Source of the DNA: Candidatus Poribacteria bacterium
GTDB taxonomy: Bacteria; Poribacteria; WGA-4E; WGA-3G
Length of the DNA stretch: 64,000 bases
Direction of reading: 5' to 3'
NCBI GenBank assembly: GCA_026702755.1
Contig: JAPPBX010000038.1
Coordinates: forward strand, 61,717-125,716
The notes beneath the pieces were generated by a model, which saw nothing but the letters and a program-made list of their open reading frames with translations, did not search any database and was not told the DNA's origin. Numbering within the stretch: position 1 is the stretch's first letter; every line of letters begins with the position of its first letter. The translations under genes and the position numbers were made by a program. Shown here piece by piece: positions 49,456 through 58,191 of the stretch.

Positions 49456-49500
49456 GGCAGCCACAAGGGTTGCCCCTACAAGAATTTTTATGGGTATCCA
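49455..49500. terminator. Hairpin between convergent genes
   Basis: Bases 49455-49462 and 49468-49475 can pair (GGGCAGCC with GGTTGCCC), with a five-base loop and a partly T-rich tail (attttt at 49484). A related hairpin-like copy follows at 49491. It could end transcription of the 48424 gene; it also resembles a dispersed repeat of the type 'CCACAAGGGTTGCCCCTAC'. Confidence 0.5.
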
Positions 49501-49522
49501 CAGGGTTGCGTCCACAAGCAAC

Positions 49523-50809
49523 TCACACGTACTTCCGCAGATGTGTCAAAGTTCGCTCCACTGCCCCTAAATTTTCCTCAATCAACTCCTGCCCGATACG
49601 TCCTGCTGTGACGCTTGCGTTTGTATCTTTCAGCCACGCCGTGATAGCATCTGCTAATTCCTGCGCAGTATGAACTAATTTCGCGCCACCCCGCTCTACG
49701 AGTAGAGATGCTTCATAAGCGTTCTGTATGGTCGGACCGAACAGAACAGGTTTCGCCATTGCAGCGGGTTCCATTACATTGTGAACACTTCCGCGGAAAC
49801 TTCCACCCACAAACGCTATATCTGCCAATCCGTATAACTTCGCAAGAAGCCCTACCTTGTCAACGATAAGGACATCCACCGCCGATAAATCCACTTCAGG
49901 TTGAAGTTCAGAGAAACAGAGATGCGCCAATTTTTCTCGGTCCAGATGTCCCCGAATCTCCTTTATCCGTTCAGGCGTTGGTTCGTGCGGGACCAAGATC
50001 AGATGTGGGAAGTTTTCAGGGATATTTTCGCGCAGCAGCCGATAAGCCGGTAACAACACCTTTTCATCTTCTGCGTACGTGCTACCAGCGATGAGGATGG
50101 GACGTTTCAGACTTTGGTGTCCGTGGAAGAATACAGTATCGGGTTCGACCGCGTGTGCACGTCTATAGACCTGCTCATAACGCGTATCGCCGGTGACAAC
50201 GATCTCGTGTGCCGGTGAGCAGAGCTCCCCGAAGCGAGCGGCATCGCCCTCCGAAATAGCGCAATGCACCTGAATATACTGATGCACGCTCCGAAAGAAG
50301 GGTTTCGCGAAATAAGATAGCCGTTTCGATTCGGCGTGCAGCGTTCCAGCGACTACGATAATCGGAATTTCGTGTTTAGAGGCTTTCCAAACGAGGTTGG
50401 GCCAAATGTCGAATTTGGAAAAAACGATTAGCGCGGGGTCAATAAGTCGGATGATGCGTTCCGCATTTCGTGGTGTATCAAGGGGAAGGTAGACAGCAGC
50501 ATCGGCATAAGGATAGGATCGGGCATTCGGTGCAACGGAGGGTGAGAAGAAGGTTAGAACAATTCGGGTCTCTTCATAAATCGCTTCAATAAGCGGTTTC
50601 GCCTGTTCAAATTCACCAACAGAGGTAAAGTGAAACCATGTCGTTTTCTCTAAATGTCGGGCTTTCTGGAGTTGATTCTCAAGCTCCGCAAGCACACCCT
50701 TTCGTCCTTTGATGCCCTCCTGAATCTTGGGATTGCAGCACCCGGCTCCGTGGAAACCGACGAACATGGCAGGAACAGCGAACGCATTGTAGACGAATTG
50801 CCAAAACAT
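49523..50809 (-). CDS. waaA: 3-deoxy-D-manno-octulosonic acid transferase
   Basis: A 428-aa GT30 glycosyltransferase from ATG 50809 (MFWQFVYNAFAVPAMFVG; the frame from 50869 adds a non-family stretch). It has a membrane-anchor N-terminus, the WFHFTSVGEFEQAKPLIEAI block, PLDTPRNAERIIRLIDPALIVFSKFDIWPNL, HAESKRLS, LIAGSTYAEDEKVL, FVGGSFRGSVHNVMEPAAMAKPV and FGPTIQNAYEA. It adds Kdo to lipid A and shows this organism makes LPS. Confidence 0.92.
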   Translation of the reverse strand: MFWQFVYNAFAVPAMFVGFHGAGCCNPKIQEGIKGRKGVLAELENQLQKARHLEKTTWFHFTSVGEFEQAKPLIEAIYEETRIVLTFFSPSVAPNARSYPYADAAVYLPLDTPRNAERIIRLIDPALIVFSKFDIWPNLVWKASKHEIPIIVVAGTLHAESKRLSYFAKPFFRSVHQYIQVHCAISEGDAARFGELCSPAHEIVVTGDTRYEQVYRRAHAVEPDTVFFHGHQSLKRPILIAGSTYAEDEKVLLPAYRLLRENIPENFPHLILVPHEPTPERIKEIRGHLDREKLAHLCFSELQPEVDLSAVDVLIVDKVGLLAKLYGLADIAFVGGSFRGSVHNVMEPAAMAKPVLFGPTIQNAYEASLLVERGGAKLVHTAQELADAITAWLKDTNASVTAGRIGQELIEENLGAVERTLTHLRKYV

Positions 50810-50917
50810 AGTGAATCTTGGAAGGGCAAAAAGATAGGAAGAATGGAAGCGAAAACCTAATTTCTTCAATCTTCCAATCTTCCATTCTCCAGAAATGTGA
50901 TTACGAAGCGTGGTTGA

Positions 50918-51250
50918 TTACAGAGCGTCTAAGATTTTTTTCTTAAGTGCATCTTTAGGCATCGCGCCGACAATCTGTCCATTGGGTGCCACTTTACCGT
51001 CCTTAAACACAAGCAGTGTTGGGATACTCCGAACGCCGTACTGCATCGCGGTCTGACGGTTGTCGTCAACATTAACTTTCCCGACTTTGAAGGTCTCCGA
51101 GTTCTCCTCAGCAAGTTCCTCCAGGATGGGGGCAATCATTTTGCACGGACCACACCACTCTGCCCAAAAGTCAACAACAACGGGCGTGTCGGATGTAAGT
51201 ACCATTCCTTCAAATGTGTCGTCACTAATTTCAAACGTATTCGCAGCCAT
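50918..51250 (-). CDS. trxA: Thioredoxin
   Basis: A 110-aa thioredoxin from ATG 51250, after AAAAAGGAG; the longer frame to 51295 lacks a site. WAEWCGPCK at residues 29-37 (C33, C36), VGKVNVDDNRQTAMQYGVRSIPTLLVFKDG includes the cis-Pro. A general disulfide reductant, and the most canonical thioredoxin fold in this window. Confidence 0.93.
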   Translation of the reverse strand: MAANTFEISDDTFEGMVLTSDTPVVVDFWAEWCGPCKMIAPILEELAEENSETFKVGKVNVDDNRQTAMQYGVRSIPTLLVFKDGKVAPNGQIVGAMPKDALKKKILDAL

Positions 51251-51703
51251 GATAGCTCCTTTTTCTTTAGAATAGGACTTACACACCGCTGGCATGGGCG
51301 GTTTCGTAGGTCCTGTAAAATTTGGTAAGCGAAATGCTACCTTGTAATATTATGCTTGCGCAATTCCTCTTATAAGTGCGTTGGGGCATTAATATAATAC
51401 GCTATTCTGAAAAAAATTGCCAATCAATTTTTCATCTTTGAGGAGGAACTTATAATAAAATCCGAAAATATGTTGACAGTTCGTCAGTGAACAAAAGCCT
51501 CGCCGTTCTCCTTCTAACCTTCCAGTCTTCCAATCCGGCAAGTATCGAATTTTGCGTAAATTTTGTAATTGTGCTTCGCTCGTTTTTTTGTTGAGAAAAA
51601 ATATGAAATGTGCTATATTGAAGGAAATTGAGAGATAATGAATTTTTAAGCAACGCAATGCGTATAACTTTAATCCGAATTCACAATTTTAAGGAGGCAC
51701 CGT
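51251..51703. promoter_or_regulatory. Divergent intergenic region with promoters
   Basis: Minus strand: TTGGCA (51424-51419), 18-bp spacer, TATTAT (51400-51395), for trxA. Plus strand: TTGAGA (51591-51596), 17-bp spacer, TATATT (51614-51619), with a GGAGG ribosome site, for the molybdenum hydroxylase operon. No gene is convincing in the 453 bases. Confidence 0.6.
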
Positions 51704-52339
51704 ATGCCTGAGAAAGAGAAAAAGCAAGGGACGAACATCTCGCGCCGGAATTTCTTGAAAGGCGTAGGTACCGGTACTGTCGCAGCGACCGTTGCGCCCA
51801 GCGTCCTAATTGGCAGCGAAAAAGCCGCCGATGCTCAAACAGGCGACGCTGTCGCGAGCGCGACGATCCAACTCACTATCAATGAGGAGACGTATCAGGT
51901 CGAAGTTGAGGCGCGCACAACCCTCTTAACTGTTTTGCGGGACGGGATTGATACAGGCGGAAACAATATTGACTTGACCGGTGCCAAACTAATTTGCGAT
52001 CGTGGTGAATGTGGTGGCTGCACGGTCATGGTAGATGGGAAGCCCGTCTATGCCTGTATGATGCTCGCGATGGATGCGCAAGGCAAGCAGATAACGACTG
52101 TCGAGGGGTTAGCAGATGGCGAGAATTTGCATCCAGTTCAGGAAGCATTTATCAAACACGACGCGCTGATGTGTGGATTCTGCACACCCGGTTTCGTGGT
52201 TGCATCCGCAGCATTATTGGGTGAAAATGCGAACCCGACGCTTGAAGAAATTAAGGTCGGTTTATCTGGAAACACTTGCCGCTGCGGCACCTATCCGTTT
52301 ATCTTCGATGCTGTGAAAACCGCGTCACAGAAGATGTGA
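51704..52339 (+). CDS. Tat-exported [2Fe-2S] subunit of a molybdenum hydroxylase
   Basis: A 211-aa protein. A twin-arginine signal lies at residues 12-30 (ISRRNFLKGVG, then AATVAPSVLIG). The plant-type ferredoxin domain has C98, C103, C106 and C118, and the helical domain has C157/C160 and C192/C194 (GFCTPGF ... CRCGTY), giving two [2Fe-2S] clusters. It is the electron-transfer subunit of xanthine dehydrogenase/aldehyde oxidase-family enzymes. The large and FAD subunits lie directly downstream, so the whole complex is probably exported by hitchhiking on this Tat signal. Confidence 0.92.
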   Translation: MPEKEKKQGTNISRRNFLKGVGTGTVAATVAPSVLIGSEKAADAQTGDAVASATIQLTINEETYQVEVEARTTLLTVLRDGIDTGGNNIDLTGAKLICDRGECGGCTVMVDGKPVYACMMLAMDAQGKQITTVEGLADGENLHPVQEAFIKHDALMCGFCTPGFVVASAALLGENANPTLEEIKVGLSGNTCRCGTYPFIFDAVKTASQKM

Positions 52340-52385
52340 TTTGAAAGCAAGACTTGGCTTATGAGACGCAAAAGGAGGACAACAC

Positions 52386-54503
52386 ATGGCATCATGGGGA
52401 GAAGCAAGTGAATCTCGTCTCATCGGAAAACGGATAACCCGTTTGTCCGGTAAGGACAAAGTCACTGGAAAAGCAAAGTATACTTTTGATATTAATGAAC
52501 CGGGGCTGCTTTATGGACGTATCTTGCGTTCCGAAGTCGCGCATGCAACCGTTATGGGTGTTGACATGAGCGAGGCAGAAGCGTTGCCCGGTGTCAAAGC
52601 GGTTCTTCCGTTGATTGAAGTTGGCAAGAAAGTCCGTTACCAAGGACAGGAAATTGCCGCTGTCGCTGCTGAAACAGATGACATCGCTAAAGATGCGATC
52701 CGTCTCATCCATGTTGATCTGGAGGAATTACCACACGTCGTCACAGAAGAGGACGCAATGGCAGAAGGTGCGCCGGAGATCCGAGATTGGGCGAATAATC
52801 AGAGCGAACCTGGTGTTAGAGAGGACGGCAATATTGCGGAAGGGTTTGCCGAAGCCGCTGTTGAGGTTGAGGCGACCTATCACACGCCCGTTCAGACACA
52901 CGTCTGTTTGGAAACGCACGGGCATGTCGCGAAATGGGAAGATAATCAAAATCTTACCGTTTGGGCATCTACGCAAGGTGTTTTTGGGGTCCGCAATGAT
53001 TTCGCTCAGCGTTTTGAACTACCTGCAAACCAAGTCAGGGTCATCACGGAACACATGGGTGGTGGATTTGGGAGCAAATTTGGACCCGGTTTAGAAGGTC
53101 ATACCGCCGCTGAATTGTCCCGTATTACCGGTAAGCCAGTTAAGTTGATGCTGACCCGGAAAGCGGAGCACCTCGTTGCTGGCAATAGACCTTCAATGAC
53201 GCAGACGGTACGCGCGGGTGCAACACGCGATGGACGGCTCATCGCTTATGATATGAAGGGCTACGGCACAGGTGGTATCTCCAGCGGTGCAGGTTTCACG
53301 GGACCTTACGTCTACTATGTTCCGAACAGTCGGACAGAACGGTTTAACGTGGCTACCAATGCTGGTAATCAGCGCGCGATGCGTGCGCCTGGACACCCGC
53401 AAGGTGCTTTCGCCATGGATTCGCTGATGGATGAACTTGCCGAAAAACTCGGAATGAATCCACTGGAGTTCCGACGTATCAACGACCCAAACGAAGTACG
53501 TCAAGCGCAATATACGCTTGGGGCACAAGAGATCGGATGGCATCGTCGTAACAGCGTCCCAGGCTCCGGCACAGGCGTGAAGAAACGCGGTATGGGTGTC
53601 GGCAGCGGACAATGGGGCGGTGGTGGTGGTCGCGGGACAGAAGCACGGGTCACTATCAATGCAGACGGCACTGTTGAAGCCGTTACAGGCACGCAAGACA
53701 TCGGCACAGGTGTCCGGACAGTTATTGCGATTATTGTTGCCGAAGAATTTGGTCTTAATACTACCGATATCCGTGTGACGGTTGGTGATAGCCAGCCTGG
53801 ATTACCTTCTGGTGGTAGTGGTGGTAGTCAAACAACTCCTTCGGTGGCTCCTGTTATCAAAACCGCAGCGGCGGCAGCGAAACAGAAATTGTTTGAACGT
53901 ATCGCGCCACTGCTTGATGCACCTGTGGCAGATCTTCGTGTCGGCACCGGTACGATCTATGCCGTTTCTGATAGGACAAAAACGATTACGTGGAAGCAGG
54001 CGGCCGGGCAACTCGGTATGGAAAGCATCAGCGAGGGTGGAACTTGGGAAGAGGATCTCCGCCAAAATGGTGCCGCAGGCACGCAGTTCGCTGAAGTTGA
54101 AGTTGATACGGAAACCGGGGCTGTCAGACTTATCAAAATTGTCGCCGTTCAGGACTGTGGATTGGCGATCAACAGGTTGACAACGGAAAGTCAGATTAAC
54201 GGCGGTGTTATTATGGGGTTGGGGCAAGCGTTGCTTGAAGAGCGGTTCATGGATCCGGTGACCGGACGAATGCTCAATGCCAACCTTGAGGATTACAAAG
54301 TTCCAGGGACCTTTGAGATCCCTGAGATTAAATCCATCGTTTTCGATACGCACCGGAAGGTTACAGGTGTGGGTGAACCACCGTGTATTCCAACGCCTGG
54401 GGCTATTGCGAATGCGGTTTACAATGCGATTGGCGTACGGGTTCGATCATTACCGATAACACCCGATAAGGTTCTTGACGCACTTGCTGAGAAGAAGGCA
54501 TAA
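52386..54503 (+). CDS. Molybdopterin-binding large subunit of a xanthine dehydrogenase-family enzyme
   Basis: A 705-aa subunit with the aldehyde oxidase/xanthine dehydrogenase large-domain pattern: GKAKYTFDINEPGLLYGRIL, VEATYHTPVQTH, HMGGGFGSKFGP, RAMRAPGHPQGAFAMDS, GTGVRTVIAIIVAEEF, GSGGSQTTPS and VGEPPCIPTPG. The catalytic Glu is probably E664 (GVGEPP). The substrate (aldehyde, purine or aromatic) cannot be read. GGAGG precedes the ATG. It has no Tat signal of its own. Moco is made by proteins including MoaDE at 45 kb. Confidence 0.92.
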   Translation: MASWGEASESRLIGKRITRLSGKDKVTGKAKYTFDINEPGLLYGRILRSEVAHATVMGVDMSEAEALPGVKAVLPLIEVGKKVRYQGQEIAAVAAETDDIAKDAIRLIHVDLEELPHVVTEEDAMAEGAPEIRDWANNQSEPGVREDGNIAEGFAEAAVEVEATYHTPVQTHVCLETHGHVAKWEDNQNLTVWASTQGVFGVRNDFAQRFELPANQVRVITEHMGGGFGSKFGPGLEGHTAAELSRITGKPVKLMLTRKAEHLVAGNRPSMTQTVRAGATRDGRLIAYDMKGYGTGGISSGAGFTGPYVYYVPNSRTERFNVATNAGNQRAMRAPGHPQGAFAMDSLMDELAEKLGMNPLEFRRINDPNEVRQAQYTLGAQEIGWHRRNSVPGSGTGVKKRGMGVGSGQWGGGGGRGTEARVTINADGTVEAVTGTQDIGTGVRTVIAIIVAEEFGLNTTDIRVTVGDSQPGLPSGGSGGSQTTPSVAPVIKTAAAAAKQKLFERIAPLLDAPVADLRVGTGTIYAVSDRTKTITWKQAAGQLGMESISEGGTWEEDLRQNGAAGTQFAEVEVDTETGAVRLIKIVAVQDCGLAINRLTTESQINGGVIMGLGQALLEERFMDPVTGRMLNANLEDYKVPGTFEIPEIKSIVFDTHRKVTGVGEPPCIPTPGAIANAVYNAIGVRVRSLPITPDKVLDALAEKKA

Positions 54504-54514
54504 GGAGGTAAGCA

Positions 54515-55495
54515 ATGGATAAATTCAGTTACGTTAACGCTACCAGTCTGGAGCAGGTCACTTCTCTCCTGAGTGAAAGCGGATGGGGTGAAGTGATGCT
54601 TATCGCCGGCGGCACGGATCTGGTTGGGGAACTCAAAGAGTATATTGAGACCCCTAAAACGCTCGTTAATCTCAAGACGTTACCCGGAATGGATAGCATT
54701 GAAGCCGATGCATCTGGTTTGAAAATCGGCGCGTTAGCCACTATTACCGACATCGCTATGCATCCGACGATTCAGCATCACTATACCGTTCTGGCGCAAG
54801 CGGCTGTCTCTGTCGCGACACCGCAGATTCGGAACGTCGGGACGCTCGGCGGAAATCTCTGTCAACGTCCGCGGTGCTGGTACTACCGAGATGAAGCCAC
54901 CCATTGCCTCAAGAAGGGTGGAGACACCTGTTATGCGGTTGATGGCTTGAGCAAATATCATGCGATCCTCGGTGGCGATCCCGTTTACATTGTGCATCCT
55001 TCGGATCTTGCCCCAGCGTTGATAGCCTTGGGTGCCTCGGTTAAGATCGTCGGACCTGAAGGCGAGAAAACCGTGTCGCTTGAGGAATTCTTTACCTTAC
55101 CGGCTGCGAATCCGTTCCGCGAGAATGTGCTTGAACCCAATGAGATTGTCGTTGAGGTTAGCGTTCCGGCACCGAAGTCCAATACGAAAAGTTTCTATCT
55201 AAAGGCGCGCGAGAAAGGCGCACCTGACTTCGCATTGGCAAGCGTTGCTGGCGTTTTTCAGATGAACGGGAAGACCTGTGAAGCTGCCAGTGTCGTTCTC
55301 GGTGGTGTTGCCCCTGCACCTTGGCGTTCCAAGGAAGCGGAGGCTGCGCTCACCGGCAAGATGATTAACGACGCTGTGAGTCAGCAGGCGGGTTCCGATG
55401 CTGTCAAAGACGCACAGCCCTTGAACGACAACACTTACAAGGTAACCTTAACACAGAATCTCGTCAGTCGAGCCGCAATGATGGCTGCAAGCTAA
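54515..55495 (+). CDS. FAD-binding subunit of a molybdenum hydroxylase, with Cys-rich insert
   Basis: A 326-aa PaoB/CoxM-type subunit. FAD-binding motifs MLIAGGTDLVGELK and TPQIRNVGTLGGNLCQRPRCWYYR. Four cysteines C116, C121, C131 and C139 in a short insert are as in [4Fe-4S]-carrying FAD subunits (E. coli PaoB, 4-hydroxybenzoyl-CoA reductase). The C-terminal domain has REKGAPDFALASVAGVFQ. Seven bases of spacing after a GGAGG site; twelve bases after the Mo subunit gene. Confidence 0.92.
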   Translation: MDKFSYVNATSLEQVTSLLSESGWGEVMLIAGGTDLVGELKEYIETPKTLVNLKTLPGMDSIEADASGLKIGALATITDIAMHPTIQHHYTVLAQAAVSVATPQIRNVGTLGGNLCQRPRCWYYRDEATHCLKKGGDTCYAVDGLSKYHAILGGDPVYIVHPSDLAPALIALGASVKIVGPEGEKTVSLEEFFTLPAANPFRENVLEPNEIVVEVSVPAPKSNTKSFYLKAREKGAPDFALASVAGVFQMNGKTCEAASVVLGGVAPAPWRSKEAEAALTGKMINDAVSQQAGSDAVKDAQPLNDNTYKVTLTQNLVSRAAMMAAS

Positions 55496-55507
55496 AGGAG
55501 CATTGAT

Positions 55508-55747
55508 ATGTTACAAGGAAAAGCACTTCCAATCTTTAATCGCCCGATATGCCAGTATCTCCGGACGAAGGCGATTTACATTCCGGGTGGCAACTTGCAG
55601 AACCTCGTTGAGAACAATCCGGGTTCGCATTACTGGTGCAATTGCACTATGCAAGTCGTTGGTCCGGACGATCAATTTGTGTCGCCGGACGCTTGCAAGC
55701 AATCGCGCCCCTGTTTTAACCCCGTTGGTGGAGAACCTGTGGTATAA
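55508..55747 (+). CDS. Small Cys-containing protein in the molybdenum hydroxylase operon
   Basis: A 79-aa protein with its own AAAGGAG site eight bases before ATG 55508, 12 bases after the FAD-subunit gene. It has cysteines at residues 15, 44, 46 (WCNC), 63 and 69 and no membrane helix. I recognise no family. Cys spacing suggests a metal or disulfide role; it could be an assembly factor for the hydroxylase. The position and ribosome site support that it is real. Confidence 0.6.
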   Translation: MLQGKALPIFNRPICQYLRTKAIYIPGGNLQNLVENNPGSHYWCNCTMQVVGPDDQFVSPDACKQSRPCFNPVGGEPVV

Positions 55748-55756
55748 CCTCAAGAT

Positions 55757-55857
55757 GGCTGTCAGCCGTCAGCCGTCGGCTATCGGTAAAGAGGTTTTTG
55801 TGGTTGTTACGGAAACTTCTTTGCTGATGGCTGTCAGCCGACAGCCGAAAGCCACTA
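55757..55857. repeat. Dispersed palindromic repeat R4
   Basis: Two GCTGTCAGCCGTCAGCC-like arms (about 55757-55775 and 55830-55849) surround a core with aaagaggtttttgtggttgttacgg, similar to the core of R5. It lies immediately before the ATG of the 55862 gene. Confidence 0.7.
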
Positions 55858-55861
55858 AAAA

Positions 55862-56320
55862 ATGTTTCTGAAGTCGTTGATGCAGTGGATACATGTCGGA
55901 TCCGTCGTGCTGATGATAGGAGGGTTCTTCTTTCTTCGCGTTGTTTTTCTCCCGATTGCCAACCGACACGCTGATTCGGAATCTTTGATTTCATCGGCAC
56001 TCCGACGTTTCGGTGGTATCGTCTGGACGGCATTGTTAACCGTTCTCATATCGGGGTTATATAATTTCATCACCTTCTTTCGAGCAGCACGTTCCGTTGC
56101 TGCCGCTGGGACGTTTGTATCGGATTACTCACTTTACATCCTTGTCTTGGGTGTCAAACTTTTCATTGTATTTTTAATATTTACGTTGGCAATTGTGCTG
56201 ACGTTCCCATATCCCGTTTTTGATGTATTTCAGAAGAAACCAGCACCGTGGCTCAACCTTACTGTGGTTTTAGGATTGATAGTTATTTTTCTGTCAGCAT
56301 TTTTGCGCCGGTTGGGGTAA
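55862..56320 (+). CDS. Four-helix membrane protein (CopD/DUF-like)
   Basis: A 152-aa integral membrane protein. Helix 1 carries the Trp-Ile-His (QWIHVGSVVLMIGGFFFLRVVF) start. Helices 2-4 lie at about 47-66, 85-113 and 128-148. An HxG-type histidine near helix 1 and the short length resemble CopD-like or DUF2269/DUF4149 membrane proteins, some of which bind heme or copper. Function not proven. The R4 repeat ends five bases before its ATG, and no good Shine-Dalgarno is seen. Confidence 0.65.
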   Translation: MFLKSLMQWIHVGSVVLMIGGFFFLRVVFLPIANRHADSESLISSALRRFGGIVWTALLTVLISGLYNFITFFRAARSVAAAGTFVSDYSLYILVLGVKLFIVFLIFTLAIVLTFPYPVFDVFQKKPAPWLNLTVVLGLIVIFLSAFLRRLG

Positions 56321-56383
56321 AAGACTACTGAAATATTAATCTCCCGCCGAAAACTTTCCGTACAATACAATTGGAGGAAAAAA

Positions 56384-57202
56384 ATGGCAGTTTTGAGTTC
56401 TGAAGATCGCGCTTTCTGGGAAGAGAACGGTTATGTCGTTATCCACGATGCAGCACCTCCAGAATTGATACAGAATGCACAACAGGCTGTTTGGGATTTC
56501 CTTGAGATGGATGCCGACGATCCAGACACTTGGTATCCCGATCCACCCCGTAAGGGCATTATGGTCGAAATTTATCAGCACCCAGCGTTGTGGGCAACTC
56601 GCCAATTCCCGCGTGTGCATCAGGCTTTTTCCGAAATTCGGGGCACTGAAAAACTGTGGGTGAGTTTTGACCGTGCCAGCATGAGTCCCCCCAATGCCCC
56701 CGGTAAATTTGAACGTACGAACTTAGGTCTCCACTGGGACATGTCTGTGGAGGTCCCCGTCCGATTCCATGTGCAAGGTGTTCTCTATCTCACCGATACT
56801 GCAGCCAACCAAGGTGCGTTCACTTGTGTGCCAGGGTTCCATAACAAAATCGATGACTGGCTAAAAAGTCTTCCAGAGGATGCCGATCCGAAGCAGCAAG
56901 ATTTGGTAGCACTCGGCGCAGTTCCGGTCCCCGGAAAAGCAGGTGATCTCGTTATCTGGCACAGCGCGTTGCCTCATAGTGCTGGCATCAATACCGCCGA
57001 TGCCCCACGCGTCGCGCAATACATTACGATGTCCCCGACAGGAGAAGCAAATCCAGAGGCACGCGAACGCCGCATCAACGCATGGAAAGAACGTATGGCG
57101 GGTTTCAGTGGCGAGCGTCCGGAAAAGGAGCATGAATTGGGAGAAACCGCGTACCTCACCGATCTTGGGAAAAAATTACTGGGACTTGAGACGTGGGGAT
57201 GA
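56384..57202 (+). CDS. Phytanoyl-CoA dioxygenase (PhyH)-family protein, canonical
   Basis: A 272-aa PhyH protein. FWEENGYVVIHDAAPPELI, then the facial triad H117-W-D119 (HWDMS) and H198 (ALPHSAG), and R209 for 2-oxoglutarate. YLTDTAANQGAFTCVPGFH is the central strand block. All Fe(II)/2-oxoglutarate ligands are present, unlike the two proteins at 15-17 kb. Substrate unknown. The stop overlaps the FkbM start (ATGA), so these two are co-translated. Confidence 0.87.
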   Translation: MAVLSSEDRAFWEENGYVVIHDAAPPELIQNAQQAVWDFLEMDADDPDTWYPDPPRKGIMVEIYQHPALWATRQFPRVHQAFSEIRGTEKLWVSFDRASMSPPNAPGKFERTNLGLHWDMSVEVPVRFHVQGVLYLTDTAANQGAFTCVPGFHNKIDDWLKSLPEDADPKQQDLVALGAVPVPGKAGDLVIWHSALPHSAGINTADAPRVAQYITMSPTGEANPEARERRINAWKERMAGFSGERPEKEHELGETAYLTDLGKKLLGLETWG

Positions 57203-58074
57203 ACCCGCAACTCAACTATCTTGTTCGCAGCTACCTCCGGTGGTGTCCAATCACTGACGGGAAAAGTTTCCTTTTAAGGTTGACGAAAGATTGGATTACA
57301 CCTGAAGACCCGATTGCTGTCTTTGAAACCAAGTATCAGTTCCAATTGAAAGCCAACCTTGCGAACCCTGAGCACCAGTATCTCTATTTTTATGGTACGC
57401 ATGATGAAAGGTATATCATTACGAAACTGCTGAGGATCATTGAACCCGGAGACATCTGTTGGGACATCGGAGCAAATATTGGGTTTTATACGTGCCTCTT
57501 CGCTTCACGGGTTGGAGATACTGGGGCAGTTATTGCGTTTGAACCGGCGGCGCGCACTTGTGGGTATCTCCATGAAAATGTTTCTCTGAATAGATTTACA
57601 AACGTCACTGTTGTTAATAAGGCGATCGGTGACAAAGTGGAACAACGATGCCTCTACTACTCCGAAGCTGGGCTTGCCGAAGGCACTGCCTCATTAAAGT
57701 ACGCTAACAAGCGAACGACATCGGAACGCGTAACGCTTGATACGATTGACAACATTTTCCGCGAACTATCGGCTCCGAATTTTGTCAAACTTGATGTAGA
57801 GGGGTATCAGTTAGAAGTATTGAAAGGTGGTGAATACTACTTAAAGACGCATGCCCCGCTCTTAATAGCGGAACTGAAGGATGTCGGTGAAACGAATCGT
57901 GCTATTTACGGAGAGATTGAAGACTACATTTCAGCTTTAGGGTATCAACTTTACGAAATCGAGAAACATTCTATCCGACGATGTGAGAAGCTTTCTGACA
58001 CAACAAGAAGGAATTTCTTCCTTGTCAAAGAGCATTCCCGTGCCTTTTCCAGAATCTTACCGTGGCTACGATAG
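57199..58074 (+). CDS. FkbM-family methyltransferase
   Basis: A 291-aa SAM methyltransferase from ATG 57199 (GTG 57193 is alternative). Rossmann motif ICWDIGANIGFYTCLFASRVGDTGAVIAFEP, RTCGYLHENVSLN, VEGYQLEVLKGG. FkbM proteins O-methylate small molecules or glycans. The pairing with a PhyH dioxygenase suggests a tailoring step, possibly of a natural product or lipid-linked sugar. Acceptor unknown. Confidence 0.85.
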   Translation: MNPQLNYLVRSYLRWCPITDGKSFLLRLTKDWITPEDPIAVFETKYQFQLKANLANPEHQYLYFYGTHDERYIITKLLRIIEPGDICWDIGANIGFYTCLFASRVGDTGAVIAFEPAARTCGYLHENVSLNRFTNVTVVNKAIGDKVEQRCLYYSEAGLAEGTASLKYANKRTTSERVTLDTIDNIFRELSAPNFVKLDVEGYQLEVLKGGEYYLKTHAPLLIAELKDVGETNRAIYGEIEDYISALGYQLYEIEKHSIRRCEKLSDTTRRNFFLVKEHSRAFSRILPWLR

Positions 58075-58191
58075 GTCAAGCCTTTTTGTGTGAACCGCTG
58101 CGACATTTTGGAAATAATACACGCAAAGTTGCGTGGGAGACACTTCTGAGGCACGGGACAAATCAGACAAAAAACGAAGGAGGTTTTTGTC

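Noticed and set aside
51389..51658. Minus-strand ORFs between trxA and the molybdenum hydroxylase genes
   Set aside because: They cross the promoter of the downstream operon and have odd composition with no domain.
53193..54353. Large minus-strand ORFs opposite the molybdenum subunit gene
   Set aside because: Long only because of codon bias in the conserved large subunit on the other strand.
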